From Pontibacillus sp. HMF3514 (GTDB taxonomy: Bacteria > Bacillota > Bacilli > Bacillales > BH030062): a stretch of 64,000 bases of DNA. The stretch is taken from NCBI RefSeq assembly GCF_009858175.1, contig NZ_CP047393.1:124001-188000 (forward strand). Direction: 5' to 3'. Of the stretch, positions 9,788 to 18,793 are shown piece by piece. A model generated the notes under the pieces. The model saw nothing but the letters and a program-made list of their open reading frames with translations. It made no database searches and was not told the origin of the DNA. The first letter of the stretch is position 1. Each line of letters starts with the position of its first letter. The position numbers were made by a program, and so were the translations under genes.

Positions 9788-10438
9788 GTGAGCATCGGAC
9801 AATTGGAGACGGACATCACGGACTTAGAAAATCTAGCTGATGAGGATATTGTTGAATTTGTGCACAAAGGAGATAGTCGCGCACTTGAACATTTGATTAA
9901 TAAATACAAAAATTTTGTGCGTGCTAAGGCTCGAACATATTTTCTCATCGGGGCAGATCGAGAAGATATTGTGCAAGAAGGCATGATTGGACTATATAAG
10001 GCGATACGGGACTATCAAGAGGACAAGCTCTCTTCGTTTAAAGCCTTCGCCGAACTATGTGTCACCCGCCAAATTATTACTGCAATTAAAACGGCCACAA
10101 GACAAAAACATATTCCACTCAACTCATACGTTTCTTTAGACAAGCCCATTTATGATGAAGAATCCGATCGCACGTTGCTTGATGTGATCTCGGGTGCCAA
10201 AGCATTAGATCCAGAAGAATTAATTTTGAACCGCGAACGATTTGGCGATATGGAATTAAAAATGTCTGAATTGTTAAGTGATTTAGAGCAAAAGGTCCTG
10301 ACACGTTATTTAGATGGACAATCCTATCAAGAGATTTCAAAAGAGTTAAACCGACATGTAAAATCCATTGATAATGCTCTACAGAGGGTGAAAAGAAAGC
10401 TTGAACGCTACTTAGAAGTAAGTGAAATCACATTGTAA
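9788..10438 (+). CDS. sigH: RNA polymerase sigma-H factor
   Basis: Sigma-H directs transcription at entry to sporulation and, in B. subtilis, competence and other stationary-phase genes. The 216 residues contain region 2 (FVRAKARTYFLIGADREDI, QEGMIGLYKAI) and region 4 (SYQEISKELNRHVKSIDNAL), nearly identical to the B. subtilis protein. The start is GTG 9788; the upstream GGGGGGAA serves as a weak SD. It has its own promoter at 9717-9746. Sporulation genes it may help induce lie at 48-53 kb. Confidence 0.95.
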   Translation: MSIGQLETDITDLENLADEDIVEFVHKGDSRALEHLINKYKNFVRAKARTYFLIGADREDIVQEGMIGLYKAIRDYQEDKLSSFKAFAELCVTRQIITAIKTATRQKHIPLNSYVSLDKPIYDEESDRTLLDVISGAKALDPEELILNRERFGDMELKMSELLSDLEQKVLTRYLDGQSYQEISKELNRHVKSIDNALQRVKRKLERYLEVSEITL

Positions 10439-10446
10439 AGACAGCG

Positions 10447-10475
10447 TTGACACGGTTTTGAGAGCATGATACAGT
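10447..10475 (+). promoter_or_regulatory. Sigma-A promoter of rpmG-secE
   Basis: TTGACA (10447-10452), 17-base spacer, TACAGT (10470-10475) with an extended -10 TG one base upstream (10467-10468). Confidence 0.7.
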
Positions 10476-10513
10476 AATGAAAGTTATGAACCCTGATAAG
10501 GGGAGAGAGAAGT

Positions 10514-10663
10514 ATGAGTAAGAAAATCGTCTTAGCATGCATCGAGTGCTTGAGCCGAAATTATACCACTGATAAAAATGCTACTACTCAATCTGAACGA
10601 CTCGAAGCTCGAAAATTTTGTAAAAAATGCGGTAAACATACCCTACATCGGGAGACAAAATAA
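10514..10663 (+). CDS. rpmG: 50S ribosomal protein L33 (zinc-binding form)
   Basis: This 49-residue L33 begins [17 protein letters not shown]. It carries two CxxC pairs, Cys9/Cys12 and Cys36/Cys39, so it is the zinc-binding (C+) paralogue rather than the cysteine-free form expressed in zinc limitation. ATG 10514 has the SD GGGGAGAGA. It is the first gene after a sigma-A promoter and is followed by secE, the common bacterial order rpmG-secE-nusG. Many Bacillaceae have a second L33 copy elsewhere. Confidence 0.94.
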   Translation: MSKKIVLACIECLSRNYTTDKNATTQSERLEARKFCKKCGKHTLHRETK

Positions 10664-10704
10664 AAGACGAAGCCGTTTTTGGTGAAAGTTTGGGGGTACC
10701 ATCA

Positions 10705-10878
10705 TTGTTTAAATTTCTTAAAAATGTATCTCGAGAGATGCAAAAAGTTAGTTGGCCAAAAGGCAACGAATTGACTAAGTACACAATCACTGTTTTGACA
10801 ACAGTAGCATTTGTAGCTGTCTTTTTCGCAGCCATAGACCAAGGAATTTCAATGATTCTGGAATTATTTTTCGAATAA
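10705..10878 (+). CDS. secE: Preprotein translocase subunit SecE
   Basis: SecE clamps SecY in the protein-export channel. The short protein has the signature REMQKVSWPKGNELTKYT and then one transmembrane helix (ITVLTTVAFVAVFFAAI). I chose TTG 10705, which gives 57 residues aligned with the B. subtilis start and a G-rich stretch 8 bases upstream. An in-frame TTG at 10690 would add five residues; neither site has an ideal SD. A terminator-like hairpin separates it from nusG. Confidence 0.88.
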   Translation: MFKFLKNVSREMQKVSWPKGNELTKYTITVLTTVAFVAVFFAAIDQGISMILELFFE

Positions 10879-10892
10879 AGCACTGATCTTTA

Positions 10893-10901
10893 TGTTATAA
10901 T
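10893..10901 (+). promoter_or_regulatory. Extended -10 promoter candidate for nusG
   Basis: TGTTATAAT (10893-10901) is an extended -10 element with a perfect TATAAT hexamer, but no convincing -35 lies upstream. It sits just ahead of the hairpin at 10926. Confidence 0.45.
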
Positions 10902-10925
10902 GATACTAAATATGCTTCATGCTCA

Positions 10926-10948
10926 AAAACCCGTTCTACGGGTTTTTT
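10926..10948 (+). terminator. Terminator-like hairpin in front of nusG
   Basis: AAAACCCG (10926-10933) pairs with CGGGTTTT (10939-10946) around TTCTA, and the T-run continues to 10948. It may end the rpmG-secE transcript or act as an attenuator, since a promoter-like element lies just upstream and nusG downstream. Confidence 0.65.
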
Positions 10949-11011
10949 CATGTGGTTAAAAAATCTAAGTATACGACAAGGGAGGGAAGGGCAACCATTT
11001 GTCCTAACACT

Positions 11012-11545
11012 ATGGAAAAAAGATGGTATGTCGTTCACACCTATTCTGGTTATGAGAATAAGGTAAAAAAGAATTTAGAAAAACGTGTGGACTCAATGGG
11101 AATGGAAGATAAGATTTTCCGTGTTCTAGTTCCAGAAGATGAAGAAACGGAAATTAAAAACGGAAAAAGAAAGACAGTAAACAAAAAAACGTTCCCGGGT
11201 TATGTTATAGCTGAAATGGTTATGACAGATGATTCATGGTATGTTGTGCGCAACACACCTGGAGTAACTGGATTCGTTGGATCAACTGGATCAGGGTCCA
11301 AGCCAATCCCTCTCTTACCAGAAGAAGTTGAGGCAGTGCTGAAACGCATGGGTATGGATGAGCCTGTTCATGACATTGACTTTGAAGTAAAAGAAAGCGT
11401 CACTGTAACAGATGGTCCGTTTGCAAACTTTACTGGTACAATTGAGCATATTGACTTGGACAAGCAGAAGGTAAAAGTTCACGTCAACATGTTTGGTCGT
11501 GAAACACCAGTCGAGCTAGAGTTCTCTCAAATAGAAAAATTATAA
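11012..11545 (+). CDS. nusG: Transcription termination/antitermination factor NusG
   Basis: NusG binds RNA polymerase and modulates pausing and termination. The protein beginning MEKRWYVVHTYSGYENK shows the NGN domain (FPGYVIAEMVMTDDSWYVV) and a C-terminal KOW domain (VTVTDGPFANFTGTI). ATG 11012 gives 177 residues, as in B. subtilis. However no SD lies close to this ATG: the only strong one (GGAGGGAAGGG, 10981-10991) is about 20 bases upstream and better spaced for an ATT at 10997, which would add MCPNT. The frame is open back to 10919, through the hairpin. Confidence 0.93.
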   Translation: MEKRWYVVHTYSGYENKVKKNLEKRVDSMGMEDKIFRVLVPEDEETEIKNGKRKTVNKKTFPGYVIAEMVMTDDSWYVVRNTPGVTGFVGSTGSGSKPIPLLPEEVEAVLKRMGMDEPVHDIDFEVKESVTVTDGPFANFTGTIEHIDLDKQKVKVHVNMFGRETPVELEFSQIEKL

Positions 11546-11554
11546 GAATCCCCC

Positions 11555-11583
11555 TTGCATTCTTTTTGTCATAATGATAGAAT
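11555..11583 (+). promoter_or_regulatory. Probable promoter of rplK-rplA
   Basis: TTGCAT (11555-11560), 17-base spacer, TAGAAT (11578-11583), directly after nusG. The leader to rplK is about 100 bases and contains the palindrome GGGGTTAACCCC at 11641-11652. Confidence 0.5.
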
Positions 11584-11688
11584 TTTTATGTTCTTTATGC
11601 CTCGAGCAAAGAGGATTCATGTTATATGAAAAGAGTGGGAGGGGTTAACCCCCAGTAACCACATCACGGACTTAAGGAGGTGTGTCTC

Positions 11689-12114
11689 GTGGCTAAAAAA
11701 GTAGTTAAAGTTGTAAAACTTCAAATCCCTGCAGGTAAAGCAAACCCAGCACCACCAGTAGGACCAGCACTTGGTCAAGCAGGTGTTAACATTATGGGTT
11801 TCTGTAAGGAATTTAACGCTCGTACAGCAGATCAAGCTGGCATGATCATTCCGGTAGAAATCACGGTTTTTGAAGACCGTTCATTTACATTTGTTACTAA
11901 AACTCCACCTGCTGCTGTTCTTCTTAAAGAAGCAGCTGGAATTAAATCCGGTTCAGGTGAACCAAATCGTAACAAAGTTGCCACAATCAATCGTGACAAA
12001 GTACGTGAGATTGCGGAAACGAAAATGCCTGACCTTAACGCTGCTGACGTAGATGCAGCTGTGCGTATGGTTGAAGGTACAGCGCGCAGCATGGGAATCA
12101 TTGTCGAAGACTAA
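11689..12114 (+). CDS. rplK: 50S ribosomal protein L11
   Basis: L11 binds the GTPase-associated region of 23S rRNA and takes part in factor turnover and the stringent response (RelA activation). The N-terminal signature [20 protein letters not shown] and the proline-rich [15 protein letters not shown] segment are intact; 141 residues is standard. GTG 11689 is chosen because AAGGAGG (11674-11680) lies 8 bases upstream; an earlier in-frame GTG at 11680 overlaps the SD. Confidence 0.96.
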   Translation: MAKKVVKVVKLQIPAGKANPAPPVGPALGQAGVNIMGFCKEFNARTADQAGMIIPVEITVFEDRSFTFVTKTPPAAVLLKEAAGIKSGSGEPNRNKVATINRDKVREIAETKMPDLNAADVDAAVRMVEGTARSMGIIVED

Positions 12115-12139
12115 TCCCACAGCGGCTCAGGATTGAGAG

Positions 12140-12176
12140 AAGGTTGCGAGCATGGGGATTTCCATATCGCAACCTT
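12140..12176 (+). promoter_or_regulatory. Hairpin between rplK and rplA
   Basis: A 10-bp stem AAGGTTGCGA / TCGCAACCTT encloses a smaller ATGG/CCAT stem. It is not followed by a proper T-run, so it is more likely an mRNA processing or partial regulatory structure than a terminator. Confidence 0.45.
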
Positions 12177-12226
12177 TATTCGTGGGAGGTAAAACCGTTA
12201 AAACCACAATTAGGAGGATGTAAAAA

Positions 12227-12922
12227 ATGGCAAAACGAAGCAAACGTTATGAAGACCTTTTAAAATTAGTTGATAAATCAAAAGCTTATGAACCAAAAGA
12301 AGCTGTTGGACTTGTAAAAGAAACTGCTAAAGCTAAGTTTGATGAAACAGTAGAAGCTGCTTTCCGCCTTGGCGTTGACCCTAAGAAAGCTGACCAGCAA
12401 ATCCGCGGTGCAATGGTATTGCCTCACGGTACTGGTAAATCCCAACGCGTTCTAGTATTCGCAAAGGGAGATAAAGCGAAGGAAGCAGAAGCTGCAGGTG
12501 CAGATTTTGTTGGTGAACAAGATCTTATCAACCAAATCAACCAAGGCTGGTTCGACTTCGACGTAGTTGTTGCTACACCAGACATGATGGCGGAGGTAGG
12601 TAAGCTTGGTCGCGTACTTGGACCTAAAGGCTTAATGCCAAACCCTAAAACTGGTACAGTAACTTTCGAAGTGGAAAAAGCTGTTAACGAAATCAAAGCC
12701 GGTAAAGTTGAATACCGTGTAGATAAAGCAGGAAACATTCACGTACCAATCGGTAAGGTTTCATTCGATACTGATAAGTTAGTAGATAACTTTGACGCAA
12801 TCACTGAAACTCTTATGAAAGCGAAGCCTCAAGCTTCTAAAGGAACTTACATGCGTAACGCATCTGTTGCGTCTACAATGGGTCCTGGTGTTCGTGTTGA
12901 TGTTTCTAATTACAAGAAATAA
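12227..12922 (+). CDS. rplA: 50S ribosomal protein L1
   Basis: L1 forms the mobile L1 stalk of the large subunit and in many bacteria represses its own operon. The 231 residues include the signature [19 protein letters not shown] and the C-terminal [20 protein letters not shown] 12227 follows the SD TTAGGAGGATG. It is co-transcribed with rplK across a gap that contains a strong hairpin. A new promoter follows for rplJ. Confidence 0.96.
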   Translation: MAKRSKRYEDLLKLVDKSKAYEPKEAVGLVKETAKAKFDETVEAAFRLGVDPKKADQQIRGAMVLPHGTGKSQRVLVFAKGDKAKEAEAAGADFVGEQDLINQINQGWFDFDVVVATPDMMAEVGKLGRVLGPKGLMPNPKTGTVTFEVEKAVNEIKAGKVEYRVDKAGNIHVPIGKVSFDTDKLVDNFDAITETLMKAKPQASKGTYMRNASVASTMGPGVRVDVSNYKK

Positions 12923-12929
12923 TTTGTTG

Positions 12930-12958
12930 TTGACTTTTCAATAACGATTAGCTATAAT
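12930..12958 (+). promoter_or_regulatory. Sigma-A promoter of rplJ-rplL
   Basis: TTGACT (12930-12935), 17-base spacer, perfect TATAAT (12953-12958), immediately upstream of the L10 leader. Confidence 0.8.
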
Positions 12959-12964
12959 TTTTCA

Positions 12965-13116
12965 TGTTGTAAATAAATACGTTATACCGTAGACAGTGGG
13001 TGCGATCCGATCGCTTAATTTCCTACCGAGGTGTGTTGATATAAGAGAACGTTGTTCGTTAAACACGTTCTCTCAACCAATGTGCCTCTATGTCTAACCA
13101 TAGAGGCACTTTTTTT
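12965..13116 (+). promoter_or_regulatory. L10 ribosomal protein leader with attenuator
   Basis: The transcribed leader between the promoter and rplJ is rich in pairing segments and ends in an intrinsic terminator: GTGCCTCTATG (13082-13092) pairs with CATAGAGGCAC (13099-13109), followed by seven T. The known model for Firmicutes is that excess L10(L12)4 binds the leader and favours termination. Placement and structure fit the L10 leader family; the 5' boundary is inferred from the promoter. Confidence 0.82.
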
Positions 13117-13156
13117 CTCTGAACGGTATGATGAAAAGTCAATAGGAGGTGGGACG

Positions 13157-13657
13157 ATGAGCAGAATCATAGAGCACAAAAAGCAAATTGTGTCTGACAT
13201 TGCTGAGAAGCTTCAAAATAGTAAATCTACAATCCTAGTCGATTATCGTGGCCTAGATGTAGAAGCTGTTTCAAGCCTTCGCGAACAGTTGCGTGAAGCT
13301 GGTGTAGAATTCAAAGTTTACAAAAACACGATGACTCGCCGTGCAACTGCAGAAGCAAACCTTACAGATCTTGATGAAACATTGCAAGGACCAACTGCAC
13401 TTGCTTTCAGTGCGGACGATGCAGTAGCTCCTGCGAAAATCATCAATAACTTTGCTAAGGAAAACAATAACCTTGAGATCAAAGGTGGCGTAGTTGAAGG
13501 TTATGTAGCTTCCCTTGAACAAATCAAGGAACTTGCAGAACTTCCAAACCACGAAGGTCTTGTATCTATGCTACTATCTGTACTTCAAGCACCAATGCGC
13601 AACTTCGCGCTTGCTACGAAGGCAGTGGCGGAACAAAAAGAAGAACAGGGCGCTTAA
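13157..13657 (+). CDS. rplJ: 50S ribosomal protein L10
   Basis: L10 anchors the L7/L12 stalk dimers to the ribosome. The frame is open from 13052 through the leader terminator, but the protein starts at ATG 13157 ([12 protein letters not shown]), 6 bases after the SD AGGAGGTGGG region; this gives 166 residues, as expected. The core [20 protein letters not shown] and the C-terminal helix that binds L7/L12 are present. It is controlled by the L10 leader and transcribed with rplL. Confidence 0.96.
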   Translation: MSRIIEHKKQIVSDIAEKLQNSKSTILVDYRGLDVEAVSSLREQLREAGVEFKVYKNTMTRRATAEANLTDLDETLQGPTALAFSADDAVAPAKIINNFAKENNNLEIKGGVVEGYVASLEQIKELAELPNHEGLVSMLLSVLQAPMRNFALATKAVAEQKEEQGA

Positions 13658-13714
13658 TAGCCTGACGTTTTCGGTCATATAAACTAAAAACAAAAATTCT
13701 AAGGAGGATTTATC

Positions 13715-14077
13715 ATGACTAAAGAACAAATCATCGACGCGATTAAAGAAATGAACGTTCTTGAACTTAACGATCTTGTAAAAGCAATTGAAGAAGAATT
13801 TGGAGTAACTGCTGCTGCACCTGTAGCTGTAGCTGGCGGAGGCGGCGAAGAAGCTGCTGAAGAGCAAACTGAATTTGACGTAATCCTAGAAGACGCTGGT
13901 TCTTCTAAGATTAAAGTTGTTAAAGCAGTTCGTGAAATCACTGGTCTTGGTCTTAAAGATGCTAAAGATCTAGTTGACAACACTCCAAAACCAATCAAAG
14001 AAGGCGTTTCTAAAGAAGAAGCTGAAGAAATGAAAACTCAGCTTGAAGAAACTGGCGCTAAGATCGAACTTAAGTAA
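13715..14077 (+). CDS. rplL: 50S ribosomal protein L7/L12
   Basis: L7/L12 is the multi-copy stalk protein that recruits translation factors. The 120 residues show the N-terminal dimerisation domain, an Ala/Gly/Glu-rich hinge ([16 protein letters not shown]) and the C-terminal factor-binding domain ([20 protein letters not shown]). ATG 13715 follows AAGGAGG. Codon use is strongly biased, as in other highly expressed genes nearby. An imperfect hairpin follows, after which transcription may continue into the methyltransferase gene. Confidence 0.97.
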   Translation: MTKEQIIDAIKEMNVLELNDLVKAIEEEFGVTAAAPVAVAGGGGEEAAEEQTEFDVILEDAGSSKIKVVKAVREITGLGLKDAKDLVDNTPKPIKEGVSKEEAEEMKTQLEETGAKIELK

Positions 14078-14093
14078 AACAAAAGTACAACAC

Positions 14094-14120
14094 AAAGCTC
14101 GCTGTTCATCGGCGAGCTTT
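14094..14120 (+). terminator. Hairpin after rplL (weak terminator)
   Basis: AAAGCTCGC and GCGAGCTTT pair in a stem around a short loop, but the following GCTATTGTT is a poor T-run. Partial termination is likely, allowing lower expression downstream. Confidence 0.5.
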
Positions 14121-14236
14121 GCTATTGTTATGACTTTAAAATAATGGTGAGGAAGCTTTTTGGATAATGCACCAAGGGTCTAGCAACAAAAGTGATCGTC
14201 ACCGTTTTCATAAATTTGAGTGGGTAGGTGTAAGGG

Positions 14237-14857
14237 ATGGCTGAACATTACTTTTCAAAAAATCCCGGATCGAAGAGTACTCCGAAACAATGGTCCTTTA
14301 CGTTAAGAGGGAAAGACCTAAATCTTAGCACGGATCAAGGAGTATTTTCTAAAAATGAAGTAGATTTTGGTTCGAGAACATTAATTGAATCTTTCGAAGA
14401 ACCGAGTGTAGACGGAGAATTTCTTGATCTAGGCTGTGGTTACGGTCCGATTGGTATATCCCTTGCAAAGGATTTTCCTAATCGTAACATTGTTATGGTG
14501 GATGTGAATGAACGTGCGATAGAGCTTTCAGAACTGAACGCCGAACAAAATGGTGCGACCAATGTAGAAATCCTGCAAAGCGATCGTTTCCAGGCACTCG
14601 AAGGTCGTTCTTTTGCCTCAATACTAACCAACCCGCCTATACGTGCTGGAAAAAAGACAGTTCATGATATGTTGGAGGAGAGCTTTCATCATCTTCTTCC
14701 GTCAGGCGAATTGTGGGTTGTTATGCAAAAGAAACAAGGAGCGCCATCTGCTCAAAAATTGTTACAAGATTTATTTGGTCATGTTGACGTAGTAAAACGA
14801 AATAAAGGCTATTACATTCTTAAAGCAAAAAAGTTTGACTCGGTATTTTCTGTGTGA
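14237..14857 (+). CDS. ybxB: RsmC-like 16S rRNA (guanine-N2)-methyltransferase (YbxB)
   Basis: This is a class I SAM-dependent methyltransferase of the RsmC type, expected to make m2G in 16S rRNA. The SAM site FLDLGCGYGPIGISLA, the acidic MVDVN and the catalytic NPPIRAG motif are all present. The 206 residues correspond to B. subtilis YbxB, which occupies the same place between rplL and rpoB. The start ATG 14237 has only a weak SD. The exact nucleotide modified is inferred from the family. Confidence 0.88.
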   Translation: MAEHYFSKNPGSKSTPKQWSFTLRGKDLNLSTDQGVFSKNEVDFGSRTLIESFEEPSVDGEFLDLGCGYGPIGISLAKDFPNRNIVMVDVNERAIELSELNAEQNGATNVEILQSDRFQALEGRSFASILTNPPIRAGKKTVHDMLEESFHHLLPSGELWVVMQKKQGAPSAQKLLQDLFGHVDVVKRNKGYYILKAKKFDSVFSV

Positions 14858-15042
14858 TAACATTGAAAAATGCCAATGTGTCACTTTTGACATTGTCAAG
14901 AGGAATTTTTACTTTTTACGTATATTTCATTTCTCGTCGGCAAGACTGGTAAAATCGAATGAAATGATGAAGAAATGTGGTTTTTATAAACCCTTTTTTT
15001 CTTTTTGTCTAACGTTAGAGAAAACGAAAACTTTTTTACAAT

Positions 15043-15068
15043 TACATTCGCTTCGGTGAATGTATAAT
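15043..15068 (+). promoter_or_regulatory. Possible rpoB promoter overlapping a UUCG hairpin
   Basis: TATAAT at 15063-15068 is a perfect -10; candidate -35 sites upstream are poor. A 9-bp stem TACATTCGC / GTGAATGTA with the tetraloop TTCG (15043-15064) overlaps it. The rest of the 14858-15042 gap is AT-rich and holds only a 13-base palindrome at 14887-14899. Confidence 0.4.
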
Positions 15069-15114
15069 ATACCTTTAACTCGCATAGTGGTCAAGATCTT
15101 TTCTGTGTGAGTCA

Positions 15115-15147
15115 GTTCGACATGTCTTTTGTGTCGAACGATTTTTT
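15115..15147 (+). terminator. Terminator-like hairpin in the rpoB leader
   Basis: GTTCGACA (15115-15122) pairs with TGTCGAAC (15132-15139) around a 9-base loop, followed by GA and six T. It lies between the -10 element at 15063 and rpoB and could attenuate rpoBC transcription. Confidence 0.6.
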
Positions 15148-15182
15148 CTTTATTAAAATGCTTGATTTGAGGGGTGAATCAG

Positions 15183-18100
15183 TTGACAGGTCAACTAGTT
15201 CAGTATGGACGACATGCCCAACGCAGAAGTTATGCGCGCATCAATGAAGTGTTAGACTTACCAAATCTAATCGAAATTCAGACCGCTTCTTATGATTGGT
15301 TCTTAGAAGAAGGTTTGAAAGAAATGTTTAAGGACATTTCTCCAATCGAAGACTTTACAGGGAATCTTTCTCTTGAGTTTGTGGATTACACATTAGGAGA
15401 GCCAAAGTACCCTGTAGATGAATCTAAAGAGCGAGATGTCACCTATTCCGCTCCTCTTCGCGTAAAAGTTCGCTTGCTTAACAAGGAAACTGGCGAAGTG
15501 AAAGAGCAAGAAGTGTTTATGGGTGATTTCCCATTAATGACGGACACTGGTACTTTCATTATTAATGGTGCAGAACGTGTAATCGTTTCGCAGCTTGTTC
15601 GTTCACCAAGTGTGTACTTCAGCCCGAAGGTAGATAAGAACGGGAAGAAAGGGTACACAGCTACCGTTATTCCAAACCGCGGAGCTTGGTTAGAATTTGA
15701 AACAGATGCAAAGGATGTTGCGCACGTACGTATTGACCGTACTCGCAAACTTCCAATTACAGTTCTTTTACGTGCTTTAGGGTTTGGTACAGACCAGGAA
15801 ATCATTGATCTAATTGGTGAAAATGAATTCCTTAAAAACACGCTAGAAAAAGATAATACGGAAAATAGCGAAAAAGCTCTATTAGAAATTTATGAGCGAC
15901 TTCGCCCTGGTGAGCCACCAACCGTAGAAAATGCGAAGAGCTTATTAGTCTCTCGTTTCTTTGATCCAAAGCGCTATGACCTTGCACACGTTGGTCGTTA
16001 TAAGATTAATAAGAAACTTCATATTAAAAACCGTCTCTTCAACCAAGTGCTAGCAGAAACACTAGTAGATCCTGAAACAGGTGAAGTGTTAGCTAATGAA
16101 GGCGATAAGTTAGATCGTCGCTTGTTAGATAAGGTTCTACCATATCTATCTGGCCAAGACGAAAACCTTGGTGAAGCTGACATTGAACCACAAGATGGGG
16201 TTTTAGATGAACCTATCAGAATTCAATCGGTTAAAATTATCGACCCAACTGATCCAGAAGGCGAAAAAACGCTTAATGTTATTAGTAATGGTGATGTTGA
16301 TAATGATACGAAGAATATCACGCCGGCTGACATTCTATCAGCAGTAAGTTATTTCTTTAACTTATTACATGATGTTGGTGGAACAGATGACATTGACCAC
16401 TTAGGTAACCGTCGTCTTCGTTCTGTAGGTGAATTACTTCAAAATCAATTCCGTATTGGTTTATCTCGTATGGAACGTGTTGTTCGTGAGCGTATGTCTA
16501 TTCAAGACACAGCTTCAATCACGCCACAACAACTAATCAACATTCGTCCGGTAATCGCATCGATTAAAGAGTTCTTTGGTAGCTCACAGCTATCCCAGTT
16601 CATGGATCAGACGAACCCGCTTGCAGAATTAACGCATAAGCGTCGTCTATCTGCACTAGGACCTGGTGGTTTAACGCGTGAACGTGCTGGTTTCGAAGTT
16701 CGTGACGTACACTACTCTCACTATGGTCGTATGTGTCCGATCGAAACGCCGGAAGGACCGAACATCGGCTTGATTAACTCTCTATCAAGTTATGCAAAGG
16801 TTAATAAATTTGGTTTCATAGAAACACCTTTCCGTCGCGTAGATCCTGAGACGAACAAAGTAACACCGCAAATCGACTATCTTACAGCTGACGAAGAGGA
16901 CAACTATGTTGTTGCTCAGGCTAACGCCAAGCTAGAAGAAGATGGATCCTTTACAGATGATGAAGTTATTGCTCGTTTCCGTGGTGAAAACACGGCTGTA
17001 AAACGTGACCGTGTCGATTACATTGACGTTTCTCCGAAGCAGGTTGTATCTGCTGCGACTGCATGTATTCCGTTCTTAGAGAACGATGACTCCAACCGTT
17101 CCCTAATGGGTGCGAACATGCAACGTCAGGCAGTACCATTGATGGAACCGGAATCTCCAACTGTAGGTACAGGAATGGAGTACGTTTCTGGTAAAGACTC
17201 AGGTGCTGCTGTTCTTGCGCGTCATGAAGGAATTGTAGAACGTGTAGATGCGAAAGAAGTACTTGTTCGTCGCATCTCTGAAGTAGATGGCAAAGAGGTA
17301 CAAGGTGACCTTGATCGCTATCGTTTACAGAAATTTATCCGTTCCAACCAAGGAACTTGTTATAATCAGAAGCCAATTGTCAGCACGGGCGATCGTGTTG
17401 AAAAAGGTGAAATTTTAGCTGATGGTCCATCGATGGAAAAAGGTGAGCTTGCTCTAGGTAAAAACCCACTTGTAGCATTTATGACATGGGATGGGTATAA
17501 CTACGAGGATGCCATCATCATGAGCGAACGTCTTGTAAAAGATGATGTTTACACATCTATTCATGTTGAAGAATATGAATCAGAAGCTCGTGATACAAAG
17601 TTAGGACCAGAAGAAATCACACGTGATATTCCAAACGTAGGTGAAGAGGCTCTTAAGAACCTTGATGATCGCGGAATCATCCGTGTTGGTGCAGAAGTAA
17701 CGGATGGAGACCTACTTGTAGGTAAAGTAACGCCTAAAGGTGTAACAGAACTATCAGCAGAAGAACGTCTATTACACGCTATCTTTGGTGAAAAAGCACG
17801 GGAGGTTCGTGACACTTCCTTACGCGTTCCACACGGAGCTGGCGGAATTGTTCTAGATGTGAAGATCTTCAACCGTGAAGATGGCGACGAACTTCCTCCA
17901 GGAGTAAATCAACTTGTACGTGTTTATATCGTACAAAAGCGTAAGATCTCTGAAGGGGATAAAATGGCTGGACGTCACGGTAACAAGGGTGTTATCTCTC
18001 GTATTTTACCTGAAGAAGACATGCCTTATTTACCAGACGGAACACCAGTAGATGTCATGTTAAACCCTCTCGGTGTACCTTCTCGTATGAACATTGGTCA

Positions 18101-18728
18101 GGTACTTGAAATGCACCTTGGTATGGCAGCTCGAGAGCTAGGTATCAAAGTAGCAACACCAGTATTTGATGGTGCTCGTGAGGAAGATGTTTGGGAAACA
18201 CTTGAAGAAGCTGGAATGGCAAGAGACGCGAAAACAGTCCTTTACGACGGACGTACGGGTGAGCCATTCGATAACCGTGTATCAGTAGGTGTCATGTATA
18301 TGATTAAACTTGCTCACATGGTTGATGACAAGCTTCACGCTCGTTCAACTGGACCATATTCACTTGTTACGCAACAGCCGTTGGGTGGTAAAGCTCAATT
18401 CGGTGGACAGCGTTTTGGTGAGATGGAGGTATGGGCACTTGAAGCATATGGTGCTGCTTATACACTACAAGAAATCCTTACAGTTAAATCGGATGACGTA
18501 GTTGGACGTGTGAAAACGTATGAATCGATCGTTAAAGGATCAAATGTTCCAGAACCTGGCGTACCTGAATCCTTCAAAGTATTAATTAAGGAGCTTCAGA
18601 GCTTAGGTATGGATGTTAAGATGCTATCCTCTGACGAGTCAGAAATCGAAATGCGTGATATCGAAGAAGAAGAAACACAATCCGCTGAAAACCTTAGCAT
18701 TGAGGAAGCTGAAAAAAACGTTGAATAA
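15183..18728 (+). CDS. rpoB: DNA-directed RNA polymerase subunit beta
   Basis: RpoB forms half of the polymerase active-site cleft. The start is TTG 15183 ([20 protein letters not shown]), as in B. subtilis, with the SD GAGGGGTGA just upstream; this gives 1181 residues. The rifampicin pocket around residues 463-492 is wild-type at the key positions ([18 protein letters not shown]), so no target resistance is evident. The conserved [13 protein letters not shown] and the C-terminal [20 protein letters not shown] are intact. rpoC follows after 65 bases in the same transcript. Confidence 0.98.
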   Translation: MTGQLVQYGRHAQRRSYARINEVLDLPNLIEIQTASYDWFLEEGLKEMFKDISPIEDFTGNLSLEFVDYTLGEPKYPVDESKERDVTYSAPLRVKVRLLNKETGEVKEQEVFMGDFPLMTDTGTFIINGAERVIVSQLVRSPSVYFSPKVDKNGKKGYTATVIPNRGAWLEFETDAKDVAHVRIDRTRKLPITVLLRALGFGTDQEIIDLIGENEFLKNTLEKDNTENSEKALLEIYERLRPGEPPTVENAKSLLVSRFFDPKRYDLAHVGRYKINKKLHIKNRLFNQVLAETLVDPETGEVLANEGDKLDRRLLDKVLPYLSGQDENLGEADIEPQDGVLDEPIRIQSVKIIDPTDPEGEKTLNVISNGDVDNDTKNITPADILSAVSYFFNLLHDVGGTDDIDHLGNRRLRSVGELLQNQFRIGLSRMERVVRERMSIQDTASITPQQLINIRPVIASIKEFFGSSQLSQFMDQTNPLAELTHKRRLSALGPGGLTRERAGFEVRDVHYSHYGRMCPIETPEGPNIGLINSLSSYAKVNKFGFIETPFRRVDPETNKVTPQIDYLTADEEDNYVVAQANAKLEEDGSFTDDEVIARFRGENTAVKRDRVDYIDVSPKQVVSAATACIPFLENDDSNRSLMGANMQRQAVPLMEPESPTVGTGMEYVSGKDSGAAVLARHEGIVERVDAKEVLVRRISEVDGKEVQGDLDRYRLQKFIRSNQGTCYNQKPIVSTGDRVEKGEILADGPSMEKGELALGKNPLVAFMTWDGYNYEDAIIMSERLVKDDVYTSIHVEEYESEARDTKLGPEEITRDIPNVGEEALKNLDDRGIIRVGAEVTDGDLLVGKVTPKGVTELSAEERLLHAIFGEKAREVRDTSLRVPHGAGGIVLDVKIFNREDGDELPPGVNQLVRVYIVQKRKISEGDKMAGRHGNKGVISRILPEEDMPYLPDGTPVDVMLNPLGVPSRMNIGQVLEMHLGMAARELGIKVATPVFDGAREEDVWETLEEAGMARDAKTVLYDGRTGEPFDNRVSVGVMYMIKLAHMVDDKLHARSTGPYSLVTQQPLGGKAQFGGQRFGEMEVWALEAYGAAYTLQEILTVKSDDVVGRVKTYESIVKGSNVPEPGVPESFKVLIKELQSLGMDVKMLSSDESEIEMRDIEEEETQSAENLSIEEAEKNVE

Positions 18729-18793
18729 TAGCGTTTTGGTACAAGATTCATTGTTTAAGGTAGAACCTGGATACTATAAGGGAGGTAGGCCCC

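Noticed and set aside
10584-10883. 99-codon minus-strand frame over rpmG-secE
   Set aside because: It is antisense to two well-recognised genes and has no start signal.
11641-11652. GGGGTTAACCCC as a regulatory site for rplK
   Set aside because: Only a 4-bp stem would form; too short to support a call, noted under the rplK promoter.
14887-14899. Palindrome TTGACATTGTCAA upstream of rpoB as an operator
   Set aside because: A single short palindrome without a matching -10 or known regulator motif is not enough.
15443-15841. 132-codon antisense frame in rpoB and similar long antisense frames in rpoB, rpoC, rplJ and tuf
   Set aside because: Strong codon bias of highly expressed genes leaves antisense frames open; no RBS or domains.
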